Origin: Nageia nagi
Taxonomy: Eukaryota; Pinophyta
Direction of reading: 5' to 3'
Assembly: GCA_050084985.1 (NCBI GenBank)
Contig: JBITNC010000001.1
Coordinates: 196,044,001 to 196,108,000 of the forward strand
DNA: 64,000 nt
Shown: positions 23,131 through 35,146 of the stretch, in pieces
Layout of the letters: the number at the start of each line of letters is the position of its first letter
Position numbering within the stretch: the first letter of the stretch is position 1
Notes under the pieces: generated by a model
Database searches by the model: none
Told to the model about the DNA's origin: nothing
Seen by the model: the letters and a program-made list of their open reading frames with translations, nothing else
Position numbers and translations under genes: made by a program

Positions 23131-24490
23131 TCATTCTGACTTGCCTCTATAACATTTTTTTGGTTCTATGCTTGAGAGAAGAGAATATGTTTTTGTTATT
23201 CTTTTTCTTGTTTGAACTCGACTATCTAGATCTCCAATTATTTGGTCAGTTGGATGATCTTTTGTCCATTTACCTATCTTGTGTTTTTTATTTTCTTCTA
23301 TTTCTGAACCACTATGTGAGTTACCTGAGCCATTCTTTGGTTGATTTTCTGGTTGTTCCTCTACCTCATCTACCTCAATATATTCTGGAAAATTTTTATT
23401 ATTATCTTTTGGAGGTACTTTTAGTTCATCAATCTTGACATCCACACTCTCAACAATTTTTCTAAGTCTTTTATTATAACATTTGTAAGCCTTGCTTTTT
23501 ATTGAGTAACCAAGAAATATACCTTCATCTACTCTATCATCAAACTTACCAAGATTTTCTTCCATCCTCTTGATGTAGTACTTACTCCCAAATACTTTGA
23601 AGTATTTTGTTGATGCCTTTTTATCGAACCATAATTCATAGGGTGTCTTATTCTCATGGGGCCTCAACATACATCTGTTTTGAATATAAACCACTGTGTG
23701 GACTGCTTCTTTCCAAAACCTGTCAGCTATGTGGCTTTCTGTCAACATTGTTTGTGCCATTTTTTGAACTGACCTATTTTTTCTTTCTACTACATCGTTT
23801 TGCTGAGGTGTTCTTGCTGCTGAAAACTATCTCCTGATACCATACTCATGACAAAATTCATTAAAATCATCTGAAATGAATTCACCTCCTCTATCCAATC
23901 TTAAACATTTGATTCTTCTTCCAATCTAATTTTCTACCAGGTTCTTGAAGGTCTTACATTTTTCAAGTGCTTTTGACTTTTGTTTCAAGAATAGTATCCA
24001 TGTCATCCTAGAATAATCATCTATACATAGCATGAAGTATCTATCCCCATTTAAACTTTGTGTTCTCATAGGACCACACAAATTAGTATGAACAAGCTCT
24101 AATGGTTTGCTGGAATAGTATTCCTTTGTCTTGAAAGTGGATCTAGTGAGCTTACCCTTTTGGCATGAAGAACAAATACTACTTGGTGGTTTTTTGATAC
24201 TTGGTATATCTCAAACTGCTCTCTTTGAACAAATTTTAACTAAATCATCAAAACTGATGTGTCCAAGTCTCTTATGCCAAAGCCAATCTTCATCCTCCTT
24301 TCTGAGTAGACATGATCCATTTGAAGTCTCTGTCAATGTATATAGATTTTTGGATGTCCTTGTACCAACTACAACTAACCTGCCATTGTTTGCTCTTCTA
24401 ATTTCACATCCATGTTTCTTGAATATTACATCATGTCCTCTATCACAAATTTGACTAACACTCAGTAAGCTATGTTTCAACCCGATCATG
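23131..24490 (-). pseudogene. pol: Copia GAG-pre-integrase and integrase
   Basis: Inserts element DNA into the host genome. The zinc-binding HHCC region reads WHKRLGHIS then CSSCQKGK (24280-24160). The core follows with LELVHTNLCGPMRT near 24080, [13 protein letters not shown] near 23880 and VVERKNR near 23780. The family has HTDLCGP, so the first catalytic Asp (GAT) is Asn (AAT) here, a G-to-A change that would inactivate it. The second Asp and the Glu are kept. A C-terminal part with NRCMLRPHENKTPYELWF and VFGSKYY follows at 23760-23131, with an acidic tail before RT. The frame has stops, for example after CSKRAV. Confidence 0.92.
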
Positions 24491-24680
24491 AATAATACTT
24501 CTTCTGACTTGATCTTTCTATCATTAATCTTAACTGTACCTCTACCGATAATCTTTGCTCCATCATTATTGCTAAATTTTACTTATCCCTCTTCATGTTG
24601 TTCTAATTTTTCAAATCTTTTTTTATCCTTGGTCATCTGGCTAGAGCAACCACTATCCAGTATCTAAGGAGCTAGTTTAT
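24490..24680 (-). pseudogene. pol: Copia aspartic protease
   Basis: The minus strand near 24670-24630 reads ILDSGCSSQMT, the Copia protease active site (WILDSGCS). The active DSG is kept and the preceding Trp codon is TAG. The downstream IIGRGTVKI and GLKHSLLSVSQICD motifs are typical of the protease to pre-integrase link. Confidence 0.85.
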
Positions 24681-24852
24681 TCTCTGCTTTAAGAGCTATT
24701 TGTACTATTAGAGATTCTTTTTCATCTTTTGGTTGCTCTTTCTCTTTCCATATCTTCTTGATACCTATTTTAGATTCATGTATTATCTCTTCTTATTTGT
24801 TTTGTTGTACCTATCTTTCTAGAATTTGTCTATTATATCTCATGCCTTATGA

Positions 24853-26701
24853 CTAAAAAGATCTTTGCTGAAATTGATTTTGAAAAAATGTGCTCCTATA
24901 GTTTCTTGTAGTATGACCATAGTTGTGACAATTATAACATTCTACAGCATAATCCATCAATGGTGCAAACATATTTCTACTTAAAAAATTCCTTGGACCT
25001 ATATTATATTTGCATTCAGAGATTCTATGTCTATACCCATTGCACTTAAAACAATAACCAAAAAAGGATTGAGTGAACCTGGGTTGTGGACTTTGCCACA
25101 TTGTAGTAGGTGCTAGAAATTTTCTTCTTCTTTGATGTGCAACATGTGTAAATCCATCATTGTCCATATACCTATCATTTCTAGTAGTATTATTTTGTCT
25201 TCTATGAAATGGTTGTTTTTGATTAACTAGTTTCTTTTCCTCTTTGATTTTTGATTTTTTATTTGCATCCTTGGAGGTTTTTCCTTCTTCAAAACCCAAA
25301 CCAAATTTAATATTTGGTGCTCTTTGGTTTTGTAAGATTTCATTTAGCTTTAAAGATCCTCCCTCAAGTTTATAATACTCACTAATCTTATGACTCATCT
25401 CTTCCCATTGAAGATTCAATCCTATAATCTCTACTTCTAATTTGTTGTAGTACTCAACTTTGGTAGTGATTTATTCTTCAAGATCCTCAGTTGTTTTTCA
25501 CATTTCTTCCACCTGTACTTTTAAGCTTATAATAACTTCATTTGCATCATCAAGTTTTTGAGAAGTTTTTTGATATTTTTTCCTTTCTATCTCTAATTCT
25601 TCTAGAGCTACAATTAATTCTTCTTCCAGATTAACTTCTGCTTCAACTTTTTTTTCATCAATTTCTTCTTCTAATATTTGTTTCAATTTCAGTTTTTCTT
25701 CTTCAAATGCCATGAAGAGAGCTTCATCAACCTCTTCTTCTGAGTCTTCATTTGAACTGACTTCTGATGAACTAATATTTTTGGAAATAAAACTTTTCTT
25801 CTTAAAATTACCTTTTCTGAAATTTAATTGTCTTCCATCCATTTCTCTCTCTGTGCGAACTTTCATCATCTTTGTTCTTCTCACTATGTGGACATTTAGC
25901 TGTAAAGTGCCCTACACCTCCACAATTGAAACATTTAAATGGTAATTTTCCTCTATATTTACCTTTTATTCCTTTCTTTAACTTATGAACAAAATTCACT
26001 TCTAATTCATCAGATGTCTCTTCTTCATCAGATTCTAGCATTGCTTTTATTTTCTTCTTTGCTTTGAAAGCGGCTTCCCTATCAATAGATTTTCCTTTTC
26101 CTATTCTCATTTCATAAGTAGTTAGAGAACCATGCATTTCATCCATATTAAAAGTATTTAAATCTTTTGCTTCTTCTATGGTAGAAACTTTTGAATCAAA
26201 TCTTTACGGAAGTGAGCGTAATACCTTTTTCACAATAACTGCATCTTCAATCTTTTCTCCAAGTCCTCTAATTGTATTGGTTACTTCATTGACCCTTAGC
26301 ATGTATGCTTCTATGTTTTCATCTTCATTCATCTTTAAACTCTTAAACTACGCTTGGTGAGTTTGAAGCTTAGCCTCTTTTATCTTTATGTCTCTCTCAT
26401 GAATGCTTTTCAGTTTATCCCATATTTCTTTTGCCGATTCACAATTCATCACTTTTACTAGCTCGTTGTCTACAAATCTGCACATGATAGCATTTTTAGC
26501 CTTTGAGTTATTTTCATATGCCTTCTTAGCAGCTGCATCTATAATAGGCATAGTAGGTGTAGTATAACCATTTTTTGTGGCCTCTTAAATCTCATATCCC
26601 AAAGCACTAAGATATGTCTACATTTTGAGTCTCCAAAAAGAATAATTAGTGCCATCAAATAATAGAGCTTTATTTGAAGAAAACCCTTCACCTAGAGTCA
26701 T
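24853..26701 (-). pseudogene. gag: Copia gag with three zinc-knuckle-like motifs
   Basis: Starts at ATG 26701-26699 (MTLGEGFSSNKALLFDGTNY), 49 bases inside the PBS, followed by a DUF4219/UBN2-type capsid region (KEIWDKLKSIHE, GLGEKIEDAVIV, LPRFDSKV-like). The middle part is Lys/Glu-rich. Knuckle 1 is CFNCGGVGHFTAKC near 25930-25890. A long Glu/Lys coiled-coil region follows at 25780-25500. Knuckle 2 is CFKCNGYRHRISEC near 25050-25010. A third, CYNCHNYGHTTRNY near 24940-24900, has lost its last Cys (now Asn). A frame change lies near 25850, and stops occur near 26640, 26350 and 25495. The long coiled coil between knuckles is unusual for Copia gag. Confidence 0.85.
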
Positions 26702-26750
26702 TGCGACACACCCAAGATCTCCCTAGCTGATTAAGCTGAAATAGGAACCT

Positions 26751-26762
26751 GCTCTGATACCA
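26751..26762 (-). other. Initiator-Met tRNA primer binding site of the Copia element
   Basis: The minus strand reads TGGTATCAGAGC, a perfect match to the complement of the plant initiator-Met tRNA 3' end. It lies two bases after the 5' LTR. Confidence 0.95.
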
Positions 26763-26764
26763 AT

Positions 26765-28773
26765 TGTTGAACTATGCATGACACTAGGAGGGGGGGTGAA
26801 TCAGTGTTTCAATTTAAAAACTTTAAATCTGGAAACTTTAAATAGTACAGTAGAGAAATAAAACCAAATAGAGTAAGCACACCAAGATAGCAAACACACA
26901 ACATAAGATATAATGAGGTTCACCAATGTGGCTACATCCCTGAAAAAGACTATTTGGTCTTCAATCCAAATCTAGCCATTGTAAAGCACCAACTTTACAC
27001 ATAATTTATCAGCACCAACTGAAAGGAGCACCAACCCCTAAGCTTTGCAGCACCCACTGCAAGGAGCACCAACTCCACTTGCCAAGCACCCACTTGATAG
27101 ATTTAATAAGATGGAATAAAAGATTGATAACCAGTTACCCAAGACCCAGAATGGTCTAGCTCAAAACTTTTCTTACAAAATATAATCTAAATCATATTCT
27201 ATTTTCTTTATGCTCATGCCAATAGCTCTCAATTGATCTGTAATCTGAAACCCCTTTTAATTCATACACATTTGCTTTGGATTCCTCTTTACTGAAAAAT
27301 GCTCAAAATCGGATCAAGAAACTGTTGCTCATATCACTGAAAGGGCTACCATTATTTTTCACCAAGAAAACTCCTCATATTTTGAATCAAGACTGATATA
27401 ATTTCTTATAAACATATAGAACTTTCAACACTTATAGAATTATCAAGAAAACATTCATTTTTGAGATATCCATTACTTATACATGCTTCACACACCTCTC
27501 AATAACAAACTACACTGACAAAATACAAACCCAAAAAAATCTGAATTTATTCGAACTGGTTGAAGATAATACCTTGAATACACTTAGAACGCATGTTCTA
27601 TGTCCATACAGCACAAAATGGTATGACAAATTTCACATAGATGCTGAATACCTTTCAAAGCTCGAATCTATCTTTTTATCTTCTCCTCTCTTGTTTTATT
27701 TTTTATTTTTTATTTTTTATTTTTTAATTTTTTTTTTTAAATGTCACTTGATAAAAGAACTCTTGAGCCTTAAATAAAAGTGTGATAACTGAGATATAAA
27801 ATAAAAGGAAAGAGCATTTTTTCAAACCATACACACTATTCCTTTTTGCTTGTCACTTAAAACCATTGTCAGCCAAAACTGGAAAATTAAAAAAAAAATG
27901 CTCTAACAACTTTTTCAATGAGCTATAACTTCTTACTGAGTGCATGGTTTAACATAAAATTTGGACCATGTGTTCTTCATATAAACAAATACATTATATA
28001 CAAATTTTAAGTTTTAACTTCTCATATTTTGCACATAGCACTTCTCGCAAAGTGGCCTCTGACATAGATTTCACAGGTATTTTGTTATGCTTGGATTTGT
28101 GCAAGTTATAGGTTCTCATAGTTTGAGGCCTCAAATCAAGATGGTTCAAAAGAAAAATTTGTTCATCTCATTAAGTTATACATGTAAAAACTTTGAAATT
28201 ATAAATTTGAAGACTTTTAGAGCCCAAAACAACCAACCTACTATTTCCAAAATTTATGCTCAAACAGTCAAAAAGTTACGGAGTGGCATTTTGCAGCTTG
28301 TACCATTTCTTCTTCGATTATCATCTTGCTATGAAATTTTGATCACACCTTATTGGTATATATTAATATATATGATTTAAATTTCAACCTTTGATTTATC
28401 ACCATTTGTTTGCAATTCAAATTGTACAAAGCCAATTTTACACAAATTTCTAACTGCACCATAATCCACAAGAGTGCCCAAAACTGAACCAACATGAAAT
28501 TTGACCGTTCCAACACTTCACACAAGTTTGTTATCAACCCAACAACTGATCCAAACCATATCTCACTATCTGTCACCTTCCATTTGTAATTTGGCCCTCT
28601 TGACAACTTTTGGTACCTCATGACAACTTTTGATCCCTTTATCGTTTTTGCATCCGACAACTTTGTAGATCTTGTTGATGTTATTTCTTTGACATGTGCA
28701 ACCATATGAACCTTATGCACACTGATCTCATCGTATTGACAATAATGACAACACTACTGCACCATACTCAACA
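26765..28773 (-). repeat. 5' LTR of the Copia element
   Basis: 2,009 bases. Most of the 31-base excess over the other LTR is an expanded ATTTTTT-type tract near 27690-27740. The other LTR has only a short T run at that place (near 20370). Confidence 0.95.
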
Positions 28774-29399
28774 ATAATAGGTTGTTAATAAATAATCATC
28801 AATCATTTCCTCATTCTTACCAATATGTTCCCATAACCAACTCATCTTTGGTTTCCTATGGTCTCCAACCTAACTCCCACACCAAGTCAACTTGTAACCT
28901 ATTTCATAATAACCTTGAATTCAATAGCAAATTGACACAAATATTACATATAACCATTCACTATTTTTCATCTCATAACCCAAATAGTCTTAATCACATT
29001 CAAATTCGTGAACCCATTCAGGTCATAATAAGTGCAATTAGATAGCTCATTATATAAGTCCTCATGATGAAAAACCTATTTGGTACAATGAAGTGAAATT
29101 TTAGAAATATCAAAAGGTAAAATGTCATATGACAAATGCATGTATGACCCTAAGAAAGCATTTACAAAAATTTCTAGATGATGGTAAGATATAGTATGAG
29201 GCCCATGTAGTAGATTCTAAGGATTTCAAGCCACTCATAGCAAATATCATCTTCAACCAAGAATTGTGCAACTATGCTAGGAGAGGAATAGCTAGACGAG
29301 GTATCAATTTGGCTATAGAAAATTGAAGGGAGATCCCTAGCAATCTTGGTACATAATAACTCAAATAATTAAAGGTAACTCATTCCAAGATAAGTATTT

Positions 29400-29960
29400 T
29401 TAAACACTTGCAAATATCAATTGAACATAGAGATATTTTATTTGATGCACTTAAGAAAAATGAAGTTAATGTAGATATCCTTATTGCTAAATTTGTTGAA
29501 ATAGTAGGTAATATTGAAACTAATTTGGTTTGTAATATGCTCTCTTTTCAATATAGCAAATTTCCTAGTGATGATGTCATTGAGAAAAATCTAGGACTAT
29601 ATATCTATGTTAATATTGATGGTGTTCCTATTAAAAAATATTTGATTGATACTAGTTCAAATGTCAATGTATGTTTATTTGAATTATTGCAAATATATTT
29701 TCCTTCCATATATTCAAATGAAATGAATAACTATTAGCATCAAAAGGTTTGATAATACTAAAAATGAATGTATTGGATATGTATCTATGCCTATTGAAGT
29801 AGGTGGTAAACCATTTTATCAAAAAGTATGTATTTTTTAAGTAAAATTAACATATAATTTATTTCTTAGTAGACCATGGATCCATAATATTAGGGATATT
29901 AATTCCATATTGCACTAATCTATTAAATTTATACACAAAGGCAAGTAGGTTCCTATTCAT
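29400..29960 (+). pseudogene. pol: Protease region of element D
   Basis: The open frame 29408-29737 starts with a linker typical of Tat elements (SIEHRDILFDALKKNEV). It then gives MLSFQYSKFPSDDV and the active-site region KKYLIDTSSNVNVC. The family has D-(T/N/G)-G-S, and here Gly is replaced by Ser (GGT to AGT), again G to A. After a frame change, GYVSMPIEVGG and LFLSRPWIHNI (about 29775-29890) match the conserved ILGRPWLH end of the domain. Confidence 0.8.
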
Positions 29961-31149
29961 GTAGAAGATAAACCTATAGATATATGTTAAGTAGTTGAAA
30001 GGTTTTGGATTCGTCATGATATGGTTGCAAGTGAGGAAAATGCACTAACACTTGTTACAACTATCACCATAGAAGAGGTAAGTATTGGAGCATACAAGAT
30101 CCTAGAGATAGACATCTGGGAGAATTTCAAAGACCTTAGATGACCCCTTATAGTCCTAGAAACTCAGGGTTGCCATGTAGAGAAAACCAAATCTAAGCAC
30201 CACTACTTTGTTCCTAAGTAGAATAGTGACTTCATTTAAGATATTAGTATCCTCTACAAGGAACATAAAGAAAAATTTCCATCCATCAGTGAAGATACAA
30301 CTCTATTTTTATTCTACTTTTGCTAATGAATATATGCATAAAGGTTAGTATGGTGGAAAAGCATTAGGTAAGAATGAGTAGGATTTAATAGAGCCCATTA
30401 CAAATGAAGGTTAGCATAAGAGAATAATTGGTTTTGGATTTGATGACTCTACATCTAGTTCATCTTCATTAGTTCCAACAATTTAACATGTGGATAGTAG
30501 TGATCAAGATTACATCAAATATATCTATGATGAGTGGCTACATTATGGAATGATGCATAGTTGAACATAGGAGTTATAGGATTATTATATACACCCATTA
30601 CTACCTCTTAAAACTCTAGTATGAGTGGATATTTTTAGGATTAATGATGCCATCCTTGAGAATTTGAGGGCACAAAGTGAGTTCCCCAAATTTATTGAAA
30701 AGAGGCTTGCAACATATTTTTACAAAATCAGGCATATTTTGGTGAGAAGCTATGCATGGATGATGTATAAATTATCAGTTAGAGCCTCATCCTTCCTTTT
30801 ATTTCCATTTGTTTATTGCTCATTCTTGTTCATTTTTGTTCATGTTTTATTCATTTTTTATTAAATTAGCCTAGGTCTAGATAATCTATCTTTCATAGTA
30901 AATCTAAACATCCCTTAATGGGATGATAATGCTAGGTTACTAGCACCATCACTCTATTATTCCTATATATTATGATTTATTTTAGATGCATGATAGGGGT
31001 AATTTCCTATTCCTCCCCAACTTAGTGATAAAATATCCTCTCTTAGTGAAGAAATAGTAGAAGTCAATATTGGTACCCAAGAGGAGCCATAGTTGATCAA
31101 AATAGGAGCTTGGTTAACCATAGAATAATGGGAAAGGTATTTCTTATTG

Positions 31150-32080
31150 TTAAAAAAGTTTTTTAATATATTTTCTTGGTATTATTCTAATATTTTTTGT
31201 CTTGATCCTAATTTCATCACTCATAGCCTATTTATCAATGAAGATGTCAAAACCATTTGATAAAAACTTGGAAAAATGCATCCTATGGTAGCTCTTGCTA
31301 TTAAAAAGTAAATTGAGAAGTATCATGCTATCATTTTCATTATTTTCATTGATTATTATCCATGGATATTTAACAATGCATGCCCAAAGTATTCCTTTGC
31401 TTTGTTTAACATTGATATGATTGTAGATTCAATAGTAGGCCATAATTAGATTAGGATCAACAAGGAGGACCAACATAAGATAGATTTTGTTAATCCTTGG
31501 GGCATATTTTGTTAGGTGGTCATCCCTTTTGGTTTAAATAATGTAGGTGCAACTTATCAAAGAGCCATGGTGAGTATGCTCTATGATATAATCCATGATA
31601 GTGTTGAGGTGTATGTTGATGACATCCTAGACAAATCCATAACCTAAGATGATCACATTTTAGATTTGAGAAAGATCTTCCAGAGAATGAGAGAGTACAT
31701 GTTGAAATTGAAACCTTAAAAGTGTACATGTGCAATTTCATTAGGTAATTTTCTTGGATTAATTATTTTAAGAGGAGGTATAAATGTGGACCCTAAGAAA
31801 GTTTCAGCTATTGTTGATTTACCTCCTAATAATTTGAAGGAATTAAGAAGTATTCAAGGAAATATTCAAGTAGTCAAAAGATTCATTACTTAGCTAGCAG
31901 ATATGAATTCCCCATTTTCTCACTTGTTGAAGAAAGGTGATAAGTTCATTTGGGATGAAAAGTGTCAAAACTCTTTGAACAACATCAAGAAGTATCTTAA
32001 TAATACTTAAATTTTAGCACCTTATAATTCATAAAAGAGTTTTTTTACTTTATATTTCAGCAAAATTAAGTGTATTATGG
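31150..32080 (+). pseudogene. pol: Reverse transcriptase of element D
   Basis: Contains MHPMVALAIKKQIEK near 31275, FNIDMIVDSIVGHN near 31415, NKEDQHKIDFVNPWGIFC near 31460, and VIPFGLNNVGATYQRAM at about 31520-31570. The catalytic YVDD is at 31612-31623, and VDPKKVSAIVDLPPNNLKEL follows near 31790-31840. The fingers segment between the first two motifs (the VxVxxKK and R-C-DYR part) is missing or scrambled, so an internal deletion is likely. Stops include TAG at 31515 (expected Tyr or Trp region) and TAA/TAG further on. Confidence 0.88.
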
Positions 32081-32519
32081 GTAATGCTATCTCAAAAGGA
32101 TGATAATAATAGGGAAAGAGCAATCTATTATGTTAGAAAAACTTTACTTAACTATGAGATAAGGTATATGCCAATTTAAGGGATATATTTTGCTATAGTA
32201 TTCTAAATAAAAAAATTAAGATATTACATGCTTGGAAATATAACTTATATCATATCTTAGGAAGATCCTCTTAGATATCTCATGTCTAAGTCCTACCTTT
32301 TTGGAAGGGATGCAAAGTGAGTAATGTTGATTCAAGAATTTGATTTAGCCTTTATAACTTAGAATTCACTAAAGGGATAGGAATTTTGTTTCCAATAACC
32401 CATGAAATGAAGTATTCATCATGTAGTAATAGTTTCCAAATGAAGTGTATGGCTAAAACATACTTGAATCATGCATTACCACTACATCCCTATGTTGTCA
32501 CTCCATTCTTGAGCTTGAG

Positions 32520-32930
32520 TATCTACTATTTTTTATTAATTTCATAGAAAATGATGAATGGAACCTATTAATTTATGGTTCTAAATGCATTCATGGAGGA
32601 GGGGTAGGAATTATTCTTATCAACCCTTATAGTGATGTTATCCCTATGTATTACCATTTAAGTGATTGTAATAGCAATAGGGTAGAATATGAAGATTTAA
32701 TTTTAGGTTTGAAGGCTAGAATAAATTTGAAAGTAAAAAGGATCAAAATATTTGGTGATTCTTAACTCATTTTGAAGCAAGTGTCTAACATCTACAACAC
32801 CAAATATCCCAAATTGCAACCATAGAAGCAAATGGTGGAGAATCTCCTTATTTACTTCAATGAGTGTGAAATTGAAAACATTTCAAGAGAAAACAACAAG
32901 TATGTTGATGATATGGCTAGTATCACATCC
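32520..32930 (+). pseudogene. pol: RNase H (RVT_3 type) of element D
   Basis: Reads GGGVGIILINPY near 32597, NSNRVEYEDLILGLKA near 32675, IKIFGDS near 32745 followed by TAA where Gln is expected, and ISRENNKYVDDMA near 32880-32920. The order Asp-Glu-Asp-Asp is that of the plant-type archaeal-like RNase H used by Tat elements. Confidence 0.82.
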
Positions 32931-33129
32931 CTTTCTTCTATTCCCATAAAATATGAAAAAACCATTCTCATAATCAAAAACATTGGCAAGCCTTCCCATG
33001 ATTTTGTTCTTGAGTATTTCATTGAGGATAATTATTTTTTTGCTACTTGTATCAATGCATATGAATGGTACTAAGATGTTTCTAATTATCTTAAATATGG
33101 TGTCATTCCTATTATTTTTGATCATAATA

Positions 33130-34320
33130 CTAGGATTAGAATTAAAAATCTAGCAACTAAGTATGTCATCGTAGGTGATTTATTGTATAGAAGATCTTTT
33201 GATGGTGCTCTTATTAGATGTTTAATAAGGCATGAAGTAGATATATACCTTCATCAAGCTCATGATTGTGAATATGGTGGACACTTTAGTGCTAAATTTA
33301 TTTATCAAAAGTTGCTTAGACTAAGTTATTACTATCCTATTATGCTTGAAGATTGTGAATTGCATATCAAAAAATGTGAACAATGTCAAAAGAATGCTAG
33401 TATTCAACCTTCTCCTTCCCATGCTTTGCATTCCATTATATCTCCTTGGCCCTTTTCTATTTGGGAACTTGATTTTATTGGTAAAATTGACCCTATTTTA
33501 AGAGATAAACCTAATTTTATCATTACAACTATATAATATTTCATAAAATGAGTAGATGCTATACCCATGAAATCTATAAAAGGAGGTACAATTGTTGAAT
33601 TTTTTATTAATTTTATCATTTCTAGATATGGTGTTCCTTCTAAATTATTCATGGATAATGGTACTAGATTTAAAGGTAATGAAGTTAAAGAATTTTGTGC
33701 TAAATATCATATTGAAAAAAAGTTCTCTACACCATATTACCCCCAAGGTAATAATCAAGTTGAAACTTCTAACAAAGTCATTAAGAGTATTTTTATCCAA
33801 AATTATTGTAAAACATGGTAAATATTGGCATTAACAACTCCCTTATGCCTTTTGGGCCTATAGAATAAGTATAAATACTTTATTAGGGGAAACCCCTCTC
33901 TTCCTAATGTATGGTGATGAAGTCATAGTCCCCTTTGAGCTAGAGATCCCATCTCTTCATGTATCTCATTCCTAATGAAGATATAATAAAAGCTAGATTA
34001 ACCTAACTAAAGGTCCTATATGAAAAATGGGTTAATGCTCTAGAACATATTTATTTAAACCATTTTAGAATCTAAAAACCCTATAGTGAAAATATCAAAC
34101 ATAAATAATTCAAAGTTGGTAACCTAGTCTTAAAAGAAAACCTTGCCAACACTAAAGCCCTAGAAAATGTAAAGAAAGGTAAATTTGAACCTATTTTGGC
34201 TAGGTCCTTACATTATCATTGCAAATTATGGAAAAGGTTTGTATAAATTACAAACAATTAATGGTAAAGAAGAACACAATTCAATCAATATTATGCATGT
34301 CAAAACATTTTATGTATGAT
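33130..34320 (+). pseudogene. pol: Integrase of element D
   Basis: The zinc-binding region has HQAHDCEYGGHFSAK (33254-33300) and CELHIKKCEQCQK (33355-33395). The core has WELDFIGKI near 33470 (first Asp), FMDNGTRFKGNEVK near 33650 (second Asp) and YYPQGNNQVETSNKV near 33740 (Glu), so the D,D-35-E triad is complete. The C-terminal part ends with FWLGPYIIIANYGKGLYKL and MHVKTFYV near 34315. Open runs 33183-33536 and 33567-33821 are separated by stops; later parts shift frame. Confidence 0.9.
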
Positions 34321-35132
34321 ATTTTCTGTAAAATTTTGCATATGTTTGTTGTTTCATACTAATATTTTTAAAAAATGACCTCATAACCTAGAGACACCAT
34401 TGCATTTATAGCAACACCATTAGAATATTTTGATTAAACAAGTTTAAAAATTAATCCTCCCTTTCATATCATGGTAAATCAACATAAAAAGGTATTTTGT
34501 TCTTTACTTTCATATCATTACCATTAAACAAGTTGCTTATCAATAATTCTTATAAAAAAAATGTCAAAATGGTATTTTAGTTTTTATTCATATCATTGGC
34601 CTTCTTTGTAAGGAAGGGGCACTCTTATTAGAAAAACCATGGGAACATGGTGGCTTGAGAAACTAAGATAATCATTTTTATCATTTGATGCATTTGTAAT
34701 GGTCAAGCTTATCATTTGATACCTTTTTAAGAAAAGTCCGCTCATATCAAAATCCATGGTAACATAGTGGCTTGGAAAACCAAGCTAAATAATCTGAACT
34801 ACTTATCATCTTCATCTTGGTGGTTAAGTCATAGAGGATAGGTTTTCTTTCTTATGAATTATTATACTTTCCATAGCATAATAATATTTGAGATATATAT
34901 TATGAAAAAATATTTCTTTTCTAAGCTCTTTTTAAGTACCTTTTTGTTTGCCTTTAATTTCTCCTATGATGAGAGGTCCATCATGTCATAACCAAGTCAA
35001 AGAGGGGGCATAAAATAAGCAAAATTTGAGGCATCCAAAGCTGCCATATTAGGGAGTTTTTTGTTTCCTATCTTGTTATACTTTGAATTAATGTTTTCAT
35101 TTCCTTTTCTATCAAAAGTATCAAAACATATT
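34321..35132 (+). other. 3' non-coding region of element D with loose internal repeats
   Basis: Two related segments, GGAACATGGTGGCTTGAGAA near 34641 and GGTAACATAGTGGCTTGGAA near 34759, lie about 118 bases apart. Two related ATATCATT...GTATTTT segments lie near 34500-34600. No coding signal. It is the equivalent of the repeat-bearing 3' region in elements A and C. Confidence 0.55.
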
Positions 35133-35146
35133 GGAAGTGGGGCATC
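35133..35146 (+). other. Polypurine tract of element D
   Basis: GGAAGTGGGGCATC, almost identical to the PPTs of elements A and C, directly before an LTR-like start TATTAACACCC. Confidence 0.8.

Larger units (their letters stand above)
19435..28773 (-). mobile_element. Full-length Ty1/Copia LTR retrotransposon
   Basis: A 9.34-kb element read on the minus strand. LTRs are 26765-28773 (5') and 19435-21412 (3'). Then follow the initiator-Met PBS, gag with three zinc-knuckle-like motifs, protease, integrase, RT and RNase H in Copia order (integrase before RT), and the PPT. The LTRs begin TGTTGA and end TCAACA. They show about eight differences, mostly transitions, in the first 170 bases. Many pol and gag stops are TAG or TAA, so the copy is dead. 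No target-site duplication is visible: TCCCT lies to the left and ATAAT to the right. Confidence 0.95.
28774..35146 (+). mobile_element. Ty3/Gypsy Tat-lineage element D, 5' truncated
   Basis: Plus-strand pol (protease, RT, RNase H, integrase) followed by a PPT and the start of a 3' LTR. The left border is the Copia LTR at 28773. No gag domain, PBS or 5' LTR of this element was found left of the Copia element. Tat assignment comes from the protease flank (HRDILFDAL, SRPWIHNIR), RT (IPFGLNNVGATYQRAM, VEVYVDDI) and RVT_3-type RNase H. Many stops show it is dead. Confidence 0.85.

Noticed and set aside
23160-23438. Hydrophobic plus-strand frame suggesting a membrane protein
   Set aside because: It is antisense to the acidic C-terminal part of the Copia integrase; Leu/Phe richness comes from reversed Glu/Lys codons.
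32883-33125. 80-codon minus-strand frame
   Set aside because: It is antisense to the RNase H to integrase part of element D, which has clear family motifs on the plus strand.
33404-33652. Minus-strand open frame
   Set aside because: Shadow of the integrase core of element D.
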